Below, piece by piece: positions 35,577-47,732 of a DNA stretch of 64,000 bases. Source of the DNA: Anaspis maculata (Eukaryota > Arthropoda > Insecta > Coleoptera > Scraptiidae). The notes beneath the pieces are model-generated. The model was not told where the DNA came from. It saw nothing but the letters and a program-made list of their open reading frames with translations, and did not search any database. The position numbers and the translations under genes are program-made. The stretch covers positions 54,185,416-54,249,415 of the forward strand of contig OX421966.1 of assembly GCA_949128115.1 (NCBI GenBank), written 5' to 3'. Positions within the stretch are counted from its first letter, which is position 1; each line of letters begins with the position of its first letter.

Positions 35577-36230
35577 GTAGTGTTTGTGACCTTTGAGCTG
35601 TGAGAGCTTGTCAAACTCTTGTATTTTTTTTTTCACTTTGGGTTTTACTTTTATTTTATTCATACTAACACTCGGTTTTGGGTTTGGTTTTCCATTTCAT
35701 GACTACTTGGTGTGTTTTTTGTTACGATCTAAATGCATATTATCTATAAAAGAAAAACTGCGCTAGGGAAGAAAGCCTGCGTTTTACTCGCTCAAGGGCA
35801 CGAAAAATGTATTGCTTGGAATTCAAATTCTCGTTCAACATAGTCACTGGTAGGGCAGAATTTTGTCTGGCTTTTAATCGTAGTTCGTGTGTTCAGCTTT
35901 GGAGCGGGCCAGGGTACCTATCTGACTGCCCAATTGGCTCCCGTTAGGCAACGTAACGTCATGAGCCAACGGTCCAATTCCCACCAAATTAGAGATCAGC
36001 ACTTTTTCAAATCAAAATGCAACGTGTGTTCATGTCAAAATTGTTTTTTGAACTATGGTACTCGCCACCGCGACAACACCGGCTCGAATACTAAAGATCT
36101 CTTCATTGATCATCAATACAGAATTGATATGTATTCATAATTGAGAAGTGTCATGAACGTGTCAAATTCACGTTTTCTGCATTTGCAGCCGCCACCTGAT
36201 ACTGAAGCGCTGTTTATTGAGGGTCCAAGT

Positions 36231-36302
36231 GTAGTGTATCCTGGTCACGGCACCATTTCTGTAGTATATCCTGGTCACGGCACCATTTCTGTAGTGTATC
36301 CT
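36231..36302. repeat. 30-bp tandem repeat, 2.4 copies
   Basis: The unit begins 'gtagtgtatcctggtcacgg' and ends 'caccatttct'. Copies lie at 36,231-36,260 and 36,261-36,290 (one base different), with a partial third to 36,302. The length keeps one open frame (VVYPGHGTIS repeated), but there is no evidence that it is translated. Confidence 0.85.
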
Positions 36303-38269
36303 CGTTTTCGATGTTGGCAGTGATCGTCGTTGTTCCTTCCCTCCCCCACGTCGTTTACCTTTTACCTACGTTGTGTGAGTTCTTACTCTAGATGAGAATG
36401 TGTCGTTGGGGATGAGGTTTGATTCTTGAATGAAACGCAAATGAAATGGAAGCAAAATGAACCTTTTATTGAAAATCAATTAGCAAAGTTTCAGATGAAT
36501 TTGTTTCTTTTCTCAAAACAACAATACCACAATACAACAGTACAACAATAAAATGAACACAAAATCAGATTAACAAAATAAAACAAGAAATCATGAAACA
36601 TGTCCAACTGTCAATTTGATCGCAAAGGAAAAGTGACGTATTCGCTGACAGGCACACATGGGAAGAACACGTCAAAGAAACCCATGCGTATTGCCTGGTT
36701 GATTGCTGAAAAATCATTTCCCAAATGATCTGCACAAAAGTCAAGCGTGAATGAGTCATGATGAAATGACAGAGAAGTCACCCCAGTAATGCATTTCAAG
36801 TCAGCGTGAATCGATGCTTGAACCTCTTTGAAACGTTTGCTTCGTTCACAAGTTATTTACGTAACAACAAAAGGAAACTCGCTCAGCAATTCATGTTACA
36901 CTTTACAAACAAAAGAAAAGAAGTCAAATTGATAGATAAGTGAACAATAAAGAAATGATCGATTAACAAGTTGATAATCAGCAAAAAACAAATGATAAGT
37001 TTAGTAATGATGTAGGTGAATAAACAAGAAACAAATAAGAGATAAATAGGTAGATAGATAAACAAGAAACAGGTGAGCGGTAAATAAGTAGAGAAGTTGA
37101 AGTTGGTCATACTTTTAGTAAGCAATTGGAAGGAAGAAGTATCTATAACGCATTCGCCCGAAATTCCCCAGAAGTTACCCATCACAAACCCCACAGATAC
37201 ATACATACATACATACAAAACAGAACAATGGTTAGTCAACAGTAATCATATACAGTAAATAACAGTAAATACAAGAAAATCTACTCGAGCCAACCTGTGG
37301 CCCTCTCTTCGTCGTTCTACATAATTTCCCTCCAAATAAGAAAAGGTTAGTAGACTCAACAAGGCAGATTCATACAAGTGGTGGAGCCCCCCCCCCAGGA
37401 CACGGAGAGGCGGCAAGTCTCTCTTTCCTTCCTTTACTTTCATGTATAATCGGACAATGAACAATGAGATGAGAATGAATCATCAACAGTACTGTCCTCT
37501 ACTTAGCGGCTGATTTTGGCGTAGCAGAGTTTCCTTTTTGTCATTTTAGTGCTTGTGACGTAACTTGTGGAAAAGAAACATTAATGAAACCTCGAAATAC
37601 GCGCGACATCGACAGCGCAATCCCGAGGTAAAGTCATGAGTGCGCAAAATGCACACCCACTAGATTACGGCCTTTGCCATCAATATTGAGATCATTTGGG
37701 AGTAGATAAATTACACAAAAATCAAGCAGTGCAAAGCACCTTGGGGAAAAACAAAGGGGAAAAACTGCGGGCTATGCAAGCCCGTTGAGAACAAAGAGAA
37801 CAAAGAATTTCGGGTTATGTACAATAATTTTACGGACAAAATAGGTATCGAAATGCATGATTTGGTGAGTGGGTGGAAGCCAAAATTACAGTACAATAAT
37901 CAAAGAAAGACCGACCTGAAATTGGTGAAAACGACGCAAACTGGTTGCACTGAAAATCACGTGTCTTTCACCACAGCTGATTCTCTTCTCTCTGTCCGCG
38001 GCTGCCGCTCGCGCGCCAGCGCCATCTCCCTCTTTCATCGGCAAACGCTACAAACGTCAACGACCGTACTTACTTCAAGTACCAACGTGCAAACAAAACA
38101 AAGGGGGAATACCACACAAGTTGTGAATTAATGCATATCACCAGTTGAGAAGTAACATGGGCGTATCAGATTCACCTTATCTACATTCTTGTCAAAACTG
38201 ATGCATTTTGTATTCCATCCTGCTCAAAAGTGTAATAAATAATATTGATTATACTGATTCCCAATTGAG

Positions 38270-38350
38270 AAGAAACAATCGTCGTCATGGCTGCCGTAAG
38301 ACTTCCCATCGTAGCATCCTCCCTGCAACGTCCCTGAAGACAATTATGAA
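38270..38350. repeat. Fragment of the dispersed short repeat (5' part)
   Basis: The segment 'cgtcatggctgccgtaagac' through 'ctgcaacgtccctgaagaca' matches 3,978-4,040. Downstream, 'cagaccgaccgacacggatt' (38,489) matches 5,909. So pieces seen near the window's start recur together here, probably parts of one larger repeat family. Confidence 0.6.
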
Positions 38351-38979
38351 ATTTTGCGAACCCCTGTTGTGTGTTCCAGCACAGGGTAGGGATTTTTAAC
38401 GACCACCAACATCGCATGGGGTCGGCACCATCGTTCGTATTTTACGTGCTATGCGACACATGGCGGGGGTCGAAAATAATCCTGAAAGACACAGACCGAC
38501 CGACACGGATTTTTTTCGCGATTAGCATACTTCTCATTTTTCGAATAATTCGATGAAAAGTATAGAAGATATAATATGTATACTGAAACTACCCCAGCTA
38601 TCGTCTTGTACCCCTGAATGGGTAGCTACCCATTATACTGGCATTTAATTCAACTTATTTGAATTAAATCACTTTTCCCGCTTTTGGAACCGCTTGGCCG
38701 ATGATCATCTAGTATCAGGACGACATCCCGTTGTGCCTCTCTTCTTGTTGTTCGATTATAGAGTTCTCGAGATTGTTGAGACAGGTCTGACTACGAGTTT
38801 GAACGCAATAAGACACAGTTAAAGTTTTAACGTAACATCAATCTATTGACTTCTATGTACAATTCAAAATGTTTAAATAATGGCTCGCTCCTATACCTAG
38901 TCCTACCTTCACATCGCAGGCTAAATTATCTAAAAGATCTAACCTATTCCCGAAGAGATAACTTTCCCCTAATTATTTC

Positions 38980-41230
38980 AGACGTCCCAACACCCCAACC
39001 CTCCGACGAACACCTGACTCTACACCTTGACCGACATTTAATTCTGACTGGTTTTCGCGGTTCAAAGTTCCTTTTGTGGTTGAATCAGATCCAACATTTA
39101 TGTTAGTGTTAGAGGTTATGTTAGGGTTAGGCCCGGCTTCTAGACACTGCAAAGAGAAGAGTGACTTCGACCACGAATGCAATCTAAGATTTGTGGGCCG
39201 GTGTGTGCGGTGGCCCCCTTTTTGTGGAGCCTCTTTTCAAAGGCTAACGCTCTTTTTGGGCTATGGTTCTCTTTTGCCCGTTTGGAAGGGATTGGATATG
39301 GCTGGCCTTTGTGGGGGCTTTAAACCTGTTTTCGCCGTGAATTGCCCCCAACGCTCAGAAAGATTCCCGTGATCGAAAGTGCCTATAACCGGAAATGTTG
39401 AACCAAATTTCGCCCTTCCAAAAACTTTCGAACCGATGGTGTACGCGAAACAATTACTCAAGTCAAGGTACTAATTTAATGTGAAGAACGTTTTGAGCAG
39501 GCCCCGTATACGCGCTAGTTCGTTCTTGTTTAGCAATTTGTGAGAGAAGGCCGCAGCCAGGAAAAACAAAACGCAGAGAATAGACTACACAGGGTGTTCG
39601 TCGAAAAGCCGATGCGGAGAGGCGTCGAAATAATCTTTGCCCTAACACGAAATAATCGCCGTCTACACTATTCCTGATCGAGCCCTAATAACAGTTCATT
39701 TTTACAAAGTCCCTATCTGAACGGTGGCGTCGTTGGGTACCGGATTAAATTCATCAGTTTCGAATAAGAACGTCTTCATTCCCGTAACAAGCTCTATATG
39801 GGAATATCCGGAACTGTCGTGGCGCTAAAACAAAATCATTAGTTTCAAGGAGGGGGGGGGGTGTCCATCAATCCGATCAACAATTACGACTCTACGGCAG
39901 GGTCCGAACCCCGATCTCAACGCGATGCTATTTTATTTCAATTACTTGATTTTTCACGTAGTTCTCAAAATTTACATTTTCCGAATAACTAGGAGCTTCA
40001 GAAACGCAGAGGAAGCTCACCCGCGAATTTCCAGATCTAACCCACTAGGTCCGGTGCTCTGAGTACCGCAGTCACAAAGCCAAGTCCAGAGGGCCCAAGA
40101 GCGCGAATACCTTTCTATGAAGGTATCCAACAAAGGACGAGGCTTGAAAGTGGCTGTACCTGACGGCAGACAGTAGCGCAGACACCAGCACGTGCAGGCA
40201 GATTCAGAACGCACGCGTGAGCCCCATCATACATTTTTCCGACAAAGCCTAACCGTAAGCAACTATCCCAACTCACCAAGACTAACCTCCCGCTCGTCGA
40301 GGTCATCACTCCGCCACACGAGATACCGAAACGAGAGACCTCATTTCTATCGGGCCTGGTTCATTTAGGGGTTTCAACTCGACTTCCTCGAGGTGGGCTA
40401 GAACTCATCGTGGAGGGAACGCGACTCAGCATCCTGGAGGGGGTTCGAAACTCTTCGTCAACGGGTCCCAACTCTACGACTTGGAGAAGGGTCGAAACTC
40501 AACACCGGAAGGGTCTTGGCACATCGACCTGGAAAAAGGGCTGGAACTCGTCGTCGGAGGGCTCTGACTCGACACCTGGAGGCGGATCAAGACTCAACGT
40601 CCAAGGGCTCTGACTCGACATCCTAGAGACGGGTTGCAACTCAACGGGGGAAGCAACTCATCAGTCTCTCGGAGGGTCAAAACTCAACCTGGAGGGTTCT
40701 CGACTCAGCGTGCCCCCAAGGGGACCAAAACACGACTCCGAAGGGTTCCAACTCGGCTTTCTCCAGGGGGCCTTTGAGACACATCAGCCGGGGGAAATCG
40801 ACTCGTCATTTTCCAAGTGGGCTGGGACTCATCATTGGGGCTTCGACGCTTCGGCCTCTAGGAGGGTCGCGACGCAACATAAACGGGTTCTAACTCAGCT
40901 TCCTCGAAGGGGACTAAAACTCTTCGCTAACAGGCCCGCAGAAGCACTCGGCAGCGGACGTGACAAGTCGGGAGCGGACGGCAGCCCAGGAGGATTGGTC
41001 CAGGTACCACGGTCAATCTCCGGCGATATCCTCCATTCCCAGCAATTCGGAATATCTTAGTGCATCCAAAACGATCGCGAACGGTGTATAGACAGCTCAG
41101 GTAATCCGAGAGGCCGCTGGAGAATGCGACCGGCGGTGCTAACACATGTGAATCGGATGGTGGCGGGCAGCGGGCGGAGGCACGACGTGTCAACACAGCG
41201 GGAGTACGGCAGCAACTAGTTGGGTCAATG
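38980..41230. repeat. GC-rich tract with a degenerate minisatellite at 40,370-40,930
   Basis: This 2.2-kb stretch is clearly GC-richer than the surrounding intron. From about 40,370 to 40,930 it consists of about 30-bp degenerate units of the pattern GGG-(g)tt-(c)-aactc-(g/a)-(a/t)c-t-c-cctggag, for example 'gggttcgaaactcttcgtca', 'gggtcgaaactcaacaccgg' and 'ggagggtcaaaactcaacct'. The CTC/GGG spacing drifts, so copies are old. Open frames across it (67 and 116 codons) simply follow the repeat. Confidence 0.6.
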
Positions 41231-41419
41231 TGCGGGTGCTTTTCTTCATATGCACCAATTCACCATTTCGTCGGGCGTCAAGCAGGAGCGGTTATGGAAT
41301 GTCGATGATGGGCCAGTAAATTATGTTATAGAGCTTTGCGGGATTTACACGAATGAATTAAATAGCTAGCGACATCTTTTAATGATGCCTTGACTCTGAA
41401 TATTCACATTCTCATACCT

Positions 41420-41665
41420 CGATTTCACGGCTTTGAATTATTTTCCTCCGGATTATTTTTGGCCCGCCAAAAGCGGGTGGCTTCAATACACTATAAATGC
41501 CAAATTCACCCCTCCGCCTTAACTCACTATGCGTTTCATGTTGCTGGAAAATTGCATTTGTAAGACGACACAACACCCAGGCTACAGCGGAAATCGAACC
41601 AGGAACCTCCGCACCACAGGCAGGCACAGACCACCTGTGTTACGAAGCCTTCCTACCTTACAATT
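41420..41665 (-). mobile_element. tRNA-derived SINE, copy 2
   Basis: On the minus strand the head (about 41,660 down to 41,580) has a tRNA-like internal promoter: an A-box-like 'taacacaggtggtctgtg' and a B box GGTTCGATTTCC. It is followed by 'tgttgtgtcgtc', which is also found after the tRNA-like head of the copy at 57,600-57,828 as 'tgttgtgttgtc'. The body end is set by eye. The head is too diverged and lacks a closed acceptor stem, so it is not a tRNA gene. Confidence 0.65.
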
Positions 41666-41772
41666 AGTGAATAGAAAAAATAGTTGATGTTGAGGTGAAC
41701 TTACTCATCTCATAGCCAACTTGTCACAATTCAATATTGACAAATTTCAATAATTAAGTTCGCTAATAGCAC

Positions 41773-42065
41773 TGATTATTACATACAACGCCCTTGATTA
41801 TTAGACCTACAAGGATGATATTCACTTATCTAAATCCCACTCAATGGCAACGAAATAAAATTGATGTAAACAACAAAATCTGACAGCTGTCACTTCAGAC
41901 ATCTTAGCTTCGGACTTCATCTTTGCAATAATCAATAAAATATCACTCTTGGTCGAGATTTTCCCAGACAATTTTGGCCAGGCGTTTCCCTCGGGTTGGT
42001 TTTCCCTGGATAAATGCCCGACTCCTGCTACAAACAGCACTCGCGATCGCCTGGCCAAAATTATC
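41773..42065. repeat. Dispersed short repeat, copy C
   Basis: It runs from 'tgattattacatacaacgcc' to 'cgcctggccaaaattatcgg' and is the third copy of the repeat at 4,063-4,389. It lacks the 'ctacggagtcgggcatt' portion of the central hairpin and stops before the 'gtgatattactg' tail, so it is internally deleted. Confidence 0.75.
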
Positions 42066-42101
42066 GGACCGGATCTAGGAGGATCGGATTGACTATTGAC
42101 A

Positions 42102-42198
42102 TTTTCGGCTCATACGCTCGGAGTGGACTATAAACCAAACGTAAACCAAACCACCCCATTGCGCAAACGTGGTCCGCTCTGAGCGTGTGAGCCGAAAA
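42102..42198. mobile_element. 97-bp hairpin element
   Basis: 'ttttcggctcatacgctcgg' followed by 'agtggac' pairs with 'gtccgctctgagcgtgtgag' followed by 'ccgaaaa'. The inner part also has 'aaaccaaacgtaaaccaaac', a short direct repeat. Non-coding, and a single copy in this window. Confidence 0.65.
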
Positions 42199-43170
42199 CG
42201 CCATAAATGATTGCATACTTTGACAGCAAAGCCAACTCCAAATGGAAGTTTTGTTCACCGCATGGCACATACAGTAATACTAACCGCAAGTGCATGAAGA
42301 ATTGAATGGTTTAATTGAAGAAAATAGTTGAAGAATGGGTCATTTTATTGAAAGGGAAATTACCAAATTGTTGAAATCACGGCACGGCTCTACTTCTGCT
42401 CAAACTACTGACCCGTTATTATTTCTTGCAGACTTTTCTGGTGGCGCGCAGCAATTGGGTAGTCGAAAAAAAAACGACCGGAAAATGTAGTCTCTTGCAG
42501 AGTCATGCTGGAAATGTAGAAGAACGTTCACGTTTACAATCCGGTGACACTGGCACAGTTTGTCAAAAATTGGATAACCAAAATGTGTCGGGGGCACCAA
42601 ATTGCCAAATTGTAAAAATGTTCTTCAACATTTTCGGCTCAACTTCTGCGACAATCATACCGTCATTTTACTTCCAGTTCGTTTTTCTGACTCCTTAGTT
42701 GCTGCGAATCGCTATCAGAAAAGCTTGCAAGAAATAATACGAGAAAACGAACTCAAATATAGGTCGATTGAATTTCACATTAAACGGCGATTGTCCATGG
42801 ACAGCTTTACTTTTTTTACTTTTTTTATGTTCTTTGTACCCATTCTTCAAGCTTTTCAAGTAACAGAAATGGTCAGGGAGAAGAGAGAATGTTACAGTTC
42901 TTCCCCCATATATTCTTTTACTTTCCTATCTCTTTTTATACCATTGATACCATCGGTAATGTTATCAGTAATAATTACCGAAAGCCAAAATTCGTAACAG
43001 TACCGGTAACATTCGTGTAAAATTGCCGATAATTTCAGCGAAAAATAACCTACTGGTAGTTTTGCACCTCTATTAATACGGTAATTTTCTAGCCCCCCTC
43101 TTAATTTTGAAGATACCCACGCAACAAAAACACACCTGGTAGAAACATCTTTTTTTGAACAATAAAAGCT

Positions 43171-44173
43171 AGTCCGCACGGGCGATATACCGCTGGATCG
43201 ATTTCCTGTCAAAAATGTCCAACTTTCAGCGAATATTCGCAAAAAGTTGAATCCCCGCCAACTTTTAGCGATTGACCGCTGTTTTCAAAGTGTCAGCATT
43301 GACACAGCATGAAAATGTGACGTTAGGTTTTGCTAGGAAGGAGCCCGGTGCTTATCTCAAGACGAAATGGAAAAACTTGATCACCGATGGGTGTACCAGT
43401 CCAAGGGAGAGAGGAAAAATCGTGACTACTGGACGGTGGACACGTATCAGCTTGATTTCAGAGTTATGAATCCATCTGCAGTCTGCATGAGCTTGAGTTG
43501 CACCAGAGCAAGGTCGGAGGCAAGATTATCAAGAAAAAAGAAAACGTGCACGGTTTTGAGTACCATCAAAATACATGTACCTAGGTTTCACGTCACAAGA
43601 TTTCTTTTATATATTTGTGCCCGAGTTTGTGCCTTTCCCGCAATGGAAGTTTGAAGTTCCACAGTGGAGGCCTTTTCTAAACCTCTTCAATCAGTTGCAA
43701 GGCTGAGAGCGGGGTTCACTGTCCACACCGTGTCGTCACTCGTCATCGTCGTAGGTGTGACTGTGATTCTCATGGGCTCGGGCTGCTCATTTCTGTAGTT
43801 GATCATTTCAAAATGCTCACATAAATCATTGAAAGACACCCGTCGCCAGCATGTATCTATTGCAAAAAATAGTTTCCTACTCAAAAGAAGACTACGTACT
43901 TATGAGAATTTTGCTTTTTTATTTATCACAATAACATTAGGTAGGTATTAACATCGTCTTTGATTTGAAGAACACCCGTTTTTTGAAGAATATCCAGACA
44001 CTACATCATGCAATTCGCGTGACAAACGACTGACAACCGGATCTGACACTTTAAACAACAGACGTGACACTAATTATTCGCTGATTTTCGCCGCTCATGC
44101 GGACGATGATTTCAGCGGCAAAAAAAATAGCGGTATATCGCCAAAAACCAGCGGTATACCGCCCGTGCGGACT
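43171..44173. mobile_element. 1.0-kb TIR element with 5-bp target duplication
   Basis: The ends are AGTCCGCACGGGCGATATAC (left) and the matching complement (right, one base different), extending to CCGCTGG. The flanks are AAGCT on both sides (43,166-43,170 and 44,174-44,178). The subterminal regions contain repeated 'agcggtata', 'tcagcg' and 'gcga' motifs in both orientations. No transposase is visible, so it is non-autonomous. It ends only 130 bp before the major zip exon acceptor. Confidence 0.8.
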
Positions 44174-44306
44174 AAGCTTAACTTTTAACAATCTCAATTT
44201 ACTTTTTTATAATAATAAACAAGACTTTTTCAAAGCTTTCCTCCATTCCTCTGCCCATCTTGTCCGAGATAACTTTCTGGAATAATCTTTCTAGAGCGAA
44301 TTTCAG

Positions 44307-47300
44307 GGGCGTTGCCGACTTCTCCATCATCCACTACGCCGGCAAGGTCGACTATTGCGCCAAGCAGTGGCTCATGAAGAACATGGACCCCCAGAACGAA
44401 AATGTCGTCGGCCTCCTGCAGGTATCCCAAGATCCTTTCGTCGTTCACATCTGGAAAGACGCCGAGAGCATAGGCCGCGCCAAGGGCATGTTCCGCACCG
44501 TTTCGTACCTGTACAAAGAACAGCTCGCCAATCTGATGGTCACGTTGAGGAACACCAATCCGAATTTCGTGCGTTGCATCATTCCGAATCACGAAAAACG
44601 CGCCGGGAAAATCGACGCGCCTCTAGTCCTCGATCAGCTGCGTTGCAACGGTGTGCTGGAAGGCATCAGGATCTGCAGGCAGGGCTTCCCGAATCGCATT
44701 CCATTCCAGGAGTTCCGCCAACGGTACGAGCTGTTGACTCCAAACGTCATCAACAAAGGCTTTATGGATGGCAAGAAAGCTTGCGAGACGATGATCAAAA
44801 GTTTGGAGCTGGATCAGAATTTGTACCGCATCGGACAGTCGAAGATTTTCTTCCGCGCTGGTGTGTTGGCCCATTTGGAAGAGGAACGCGACTATAAGAT
44901 TACCGATTTGATAGTCAATTTCCAAGCCGTGTGTCGTGGGTTCTTGTCGCGTCGCAACTATCAGAAACGCGTACAGCAACTCAACGCCATCAGAATCATC
45001 CAGAGGAATTGTTCGGCGTATTTGAAGTTGAGGAACTGGCAATGGTGGAGGTTGTACACGAAAGTGAAGCCGTTGCTTGAAGTGACCAAACAAGAAGAGA
45101 AGTTGATGCAAAAAGAAGACGAGTTGAAGCAAGTCAAGGATAAACTGGACCACCACATCAAATCGGCGAAAGAATTCGAAACGAAATATCAGCAGGCGCA
45201 AGAAGAAAAGATTATTTTGCAAGAACAGTTGCAAGCTGAAGTTGAGCTTTGTGCTGAAGCGGAAGAAATGCGGGCAAGGCTTACCGCGCGGAAGCAAGAG
45301 CTAGAAGAAGTACTTCATGATTTGGAAGCGCGTATTGAGGAAGAAGAAGAACGGGCCAATGCGCTCAACAACGACAAGAAGAAGTTGCAGTTGACGATTC
45401 AGGATTTGGAAGAGCAGCTTGAGGAAGAAGAAGGTGCTCGGCAGAAGTTGCAGCTGGAAAAAGTACAGTGCGATGCGAAGATCAAGAAACTAGAAGAAGA
45501 TTTAGCGTTGAGCGATGACACTAACCAGAAGCTATTGAAAGAGAAGAAAGTTTTAGAAGAAAGGAGCAACGATTTGAGTCAGACCTTGGCTGAGGAAGAA
45601 GAGAAAGCGAAACACTTGGCCAAGCTCAAAGCGAAACACGAAGCGACCATTGCTGAGTTGGAAGAACGTCTATTGAAAGACCACCAGCAACGGCAAGAGT
45701 CGGACCGTTCGAAACGCAAAGTTGAAACCGAAGTTAACGATTTGAAAGATCAACTTTCGGAGAAGCGTTCGCAATTGGAAGAGCTGCAGTTGCAGCTGGG
45801 CAAACGCGAAGAAGAGCTTGCGCAAGCGATGGTGCGGGTCGACGAAGAAGGCGCTCACAAAGCTCAAGCGCAGAAAGCTTTGCGCGAGCTAGAAAGTCAG
45901 CTTTCAGAACTGCAAGAAGACCTGGAAGCCGAAAAAGCCGCGCGAAGCAAAGCCGAGAAGCTCAAGCGGGATTTGAATGAAGAGCTCGAAGCGTTGAAGA
46001 ACGAACTGTTGGATTCGCTCGACACCACGGCTGCGCAGCAAGAGTTGAGGTCGAAGCGCGAGCAAGAACTGGCGACGTTGAAGAAAACGATTGAAGAAGA
46101 AACGCAATCGCACGAGGTGATCCTGGCCGATATGCGGCATAAGCACACGCAAGAACTGGCTTCGATAACCGAACAGTTAGAGAACATTAAAAAGTCGAAA
46201 GGTTCTTTGGAGAAAGCCAAGCAATCTTTAGAAGCAGAAAACGCGGATTTGACTAGCGAACTTAGGAATGTTGGCGCAAGCAGACAAGAAGGCGAAAGGC
46301 GAAGAAAACAAGCCGAGAGTCAGCTGGTTGAAGTACAAGGAAAGCTGGCTGAAGTCGACCGGGCACGAGCGGAGCTTCAAGAAAAAACAGTGAAACTGCA
46401 GCAAGAAATGGAGAACGTGATGGCGCAACTGGAACAAGCCGAGCTGAAAGCTTCAGCTGCAGTCAAGAATCAAGCCACCATTGAATCACAGTTTAACGAA
46501 GCGCAAAGCGCGTTAGAAGAGGAAACGCGGCAAAAATTGGCGTTGAGTTCTAAACTTCGCCAGTTAGAGTCAGACAAGGACAATTTGCAGGAACAAATCG
46601 AAGAAGAGGAAGAAGCGAAAAAGAACCTCGAGAAACAAATGGCCGTGATGACGGTTCAACTGGCCGAAGCGAAAAAGAAAGCGGAAGAAGAATCAGAACA
46701 GTCGGCAATCCTCGAAGAAGCCAAGAAAAAACTGGCGAAAGACATCGAAGCTCTGCAGAGGCAAGTGGAAGAACTGATCCAGGCCAACGACAAGCTGGAA
46801 CGGAGTAAAAAGAAAACCGCCGCCGAACTGGAAGACACCAACATCGATCTGGAAACGCAACGCCAGAAGGTGTCCGAACTGGAAAAGAAACAGAAGAACT
46901 TTGACAAAGTCCTCGCGGAAGAGAAACAAGTCAGCGAACAGCTGGTCATCGAAAAAGACGCGGCTGAACGCGAAGCGAGAGAAAAAGAAACGCGCGTCCT
47001 GTCGCTCAGCAGGGAACTGGACGAGGCGAACGCCAAAGTGGAAGAGCTGGAACGGCAAAGGCGACAGCTGCAGGCGGAACTGGACGAGCTGGCCAACAAC
47101 CAGGGCACGGCCGACAAGAACGTGCACGAGCTGGAAAAGGCGAAGCGATCGCTGGAAAGTCAGCTGGCGGAGCTGAAGGCGCAAAACGAAGAGCTGGAGG
47201 ACGAGCTGCAGCTGACGGAAGACGCCAAGCTGAGGCTCGAAGTGAACATGCAGGCGCTGCGCGCGCAGTTCGAACGCGACGTCCAGGCCAAAGAGGAACA

Positions 47301-47413
47301 GGCCGAGGAGAAGCGCCGGGGCATTGTGAAACAGCTGAGGGATTTGGAAGCGGAACTGGACGAGGAGAGGAAGCAGAGGACGGCTGCTGTTGCGGCCAGG
47401 AAAAAGCTTGAAG
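44307..47413 (+). CDS. zip: zip exon: lower motor, converter, IQ motifs, coiled coil
   Basis: This 3,107-base exon starts at 44,307; an upstream in-frame ATG at 44,260 lies in the intron. It encodes [20 protein letters not shown], the reactive-thiol segment [20 protein letters not shown] (about 44,641-44,700), the converter, two IQ motifs (about 44,920-45,040; light-chain binding), [13 protein letters not shown], then about 800 residues of uninterrupted heptads. Loop 2, the lysine-rich actin-binding loop, is very short: [17 protein letters not shown], where insect zip proteins usually have about 14 more residues before KGMFRT. The donor is GTGAGT, leaving one base of Gly. Confidence 0.96.
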
Positions 47414-47529
47414 GTGAGTGCTTCAGTTCTTCTCAAACACGACCGCGTTCTTTGTAGCACTGCCTTTGTACATATGGACGATTTTGGTTCCTTCAGAGTG
47501 CACTGAAGTGATTTGGGATATCTAGGGAT

Positions 47530-47600
47530 TTTGTCTATCATGCGATGTAGTGAATTCTTGATTTAGGCAGGCTTTGACCTGGTCAAATTCAGGGGTACGA
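47530..47600. other. Partial copy of the 123-bp hairpin family
   Basis: 'gtagtgaattcttgatttagg' and 'caggctttgacctggtcaaa' resemble the left arm and centre of the hairpin elements at 48,252, 54,242 and 59,452. The matching right arm is not evident. It lies in the 319-bp zip intron between 47,413 and 47,733. Confidence 0.35.
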
Positions 47601-47732
47601 AGTTACGTTTGGGTAACGTTCGGCTGATCACAATAAATGAAGTTCTCCAGAAGGATAAATTTCTATGGAAATGATGAATTGGAAGACGTTGGGGTCATTG
47701 ATGAAGATTTAAAAGCGGTGGTTATTTCGCAG

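Larger units (their letters stand above)
35577..44306. other. zip: Large zip intron (8.7 kb)
   Basis: The intron is phase 2, donor 'ttcag|gtagtg', acceptor 'gcgaatttcag|gggc'. No nested gene is recognised inside. Listed separately are a 30-bp tandem repeat, a GC-rich minisatellite, a tRNA-derived SINE, a dispersed-repeat copy, a hairpin MITE and a 1-kb TIR element. The stretches 36,310-38,260 (AT-rich, an ATAC microsatellite near 37,200) and 42,200-43,160 hold nothing I can name. The 131-codon frame at 42,602-42,997 has hydrophobic stretches but no family match. Confidence 0.8.

Noticed and set aside
37190..37225. ATAC microsatellite near 37,200
   Set aside because: Short simple repeat of a kind common in insect introns; not worth a separate finding.
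39105..39135. Telomere-like 'gttagggttaggc'
   Set aside because: Only two short TTAGG-like units; far too short for a telomeric tract.
42602..42997. 131-codon + strand frame in the 8.7-kb intron
   Set aside because: Hydrophobic stretches come from T-rich DNA; no family features and no conserved start context.
44260..44306. ATG and 15 codons directly upstream of the main zip exon
   Set aside because: They read through intron sequence and the acceptor 'aatttcag'; the exon joins 35,576 in phase.
46693..47541. 282-codon minus-strand frame opposite the coiled coil, and other antisense frames at 44,623-45,297 and 46,656-47,117
   Set aside because: Leucine/phenylalanine-rich translations are complements of Glu/Lys-rich heptads; no independent gene signal.
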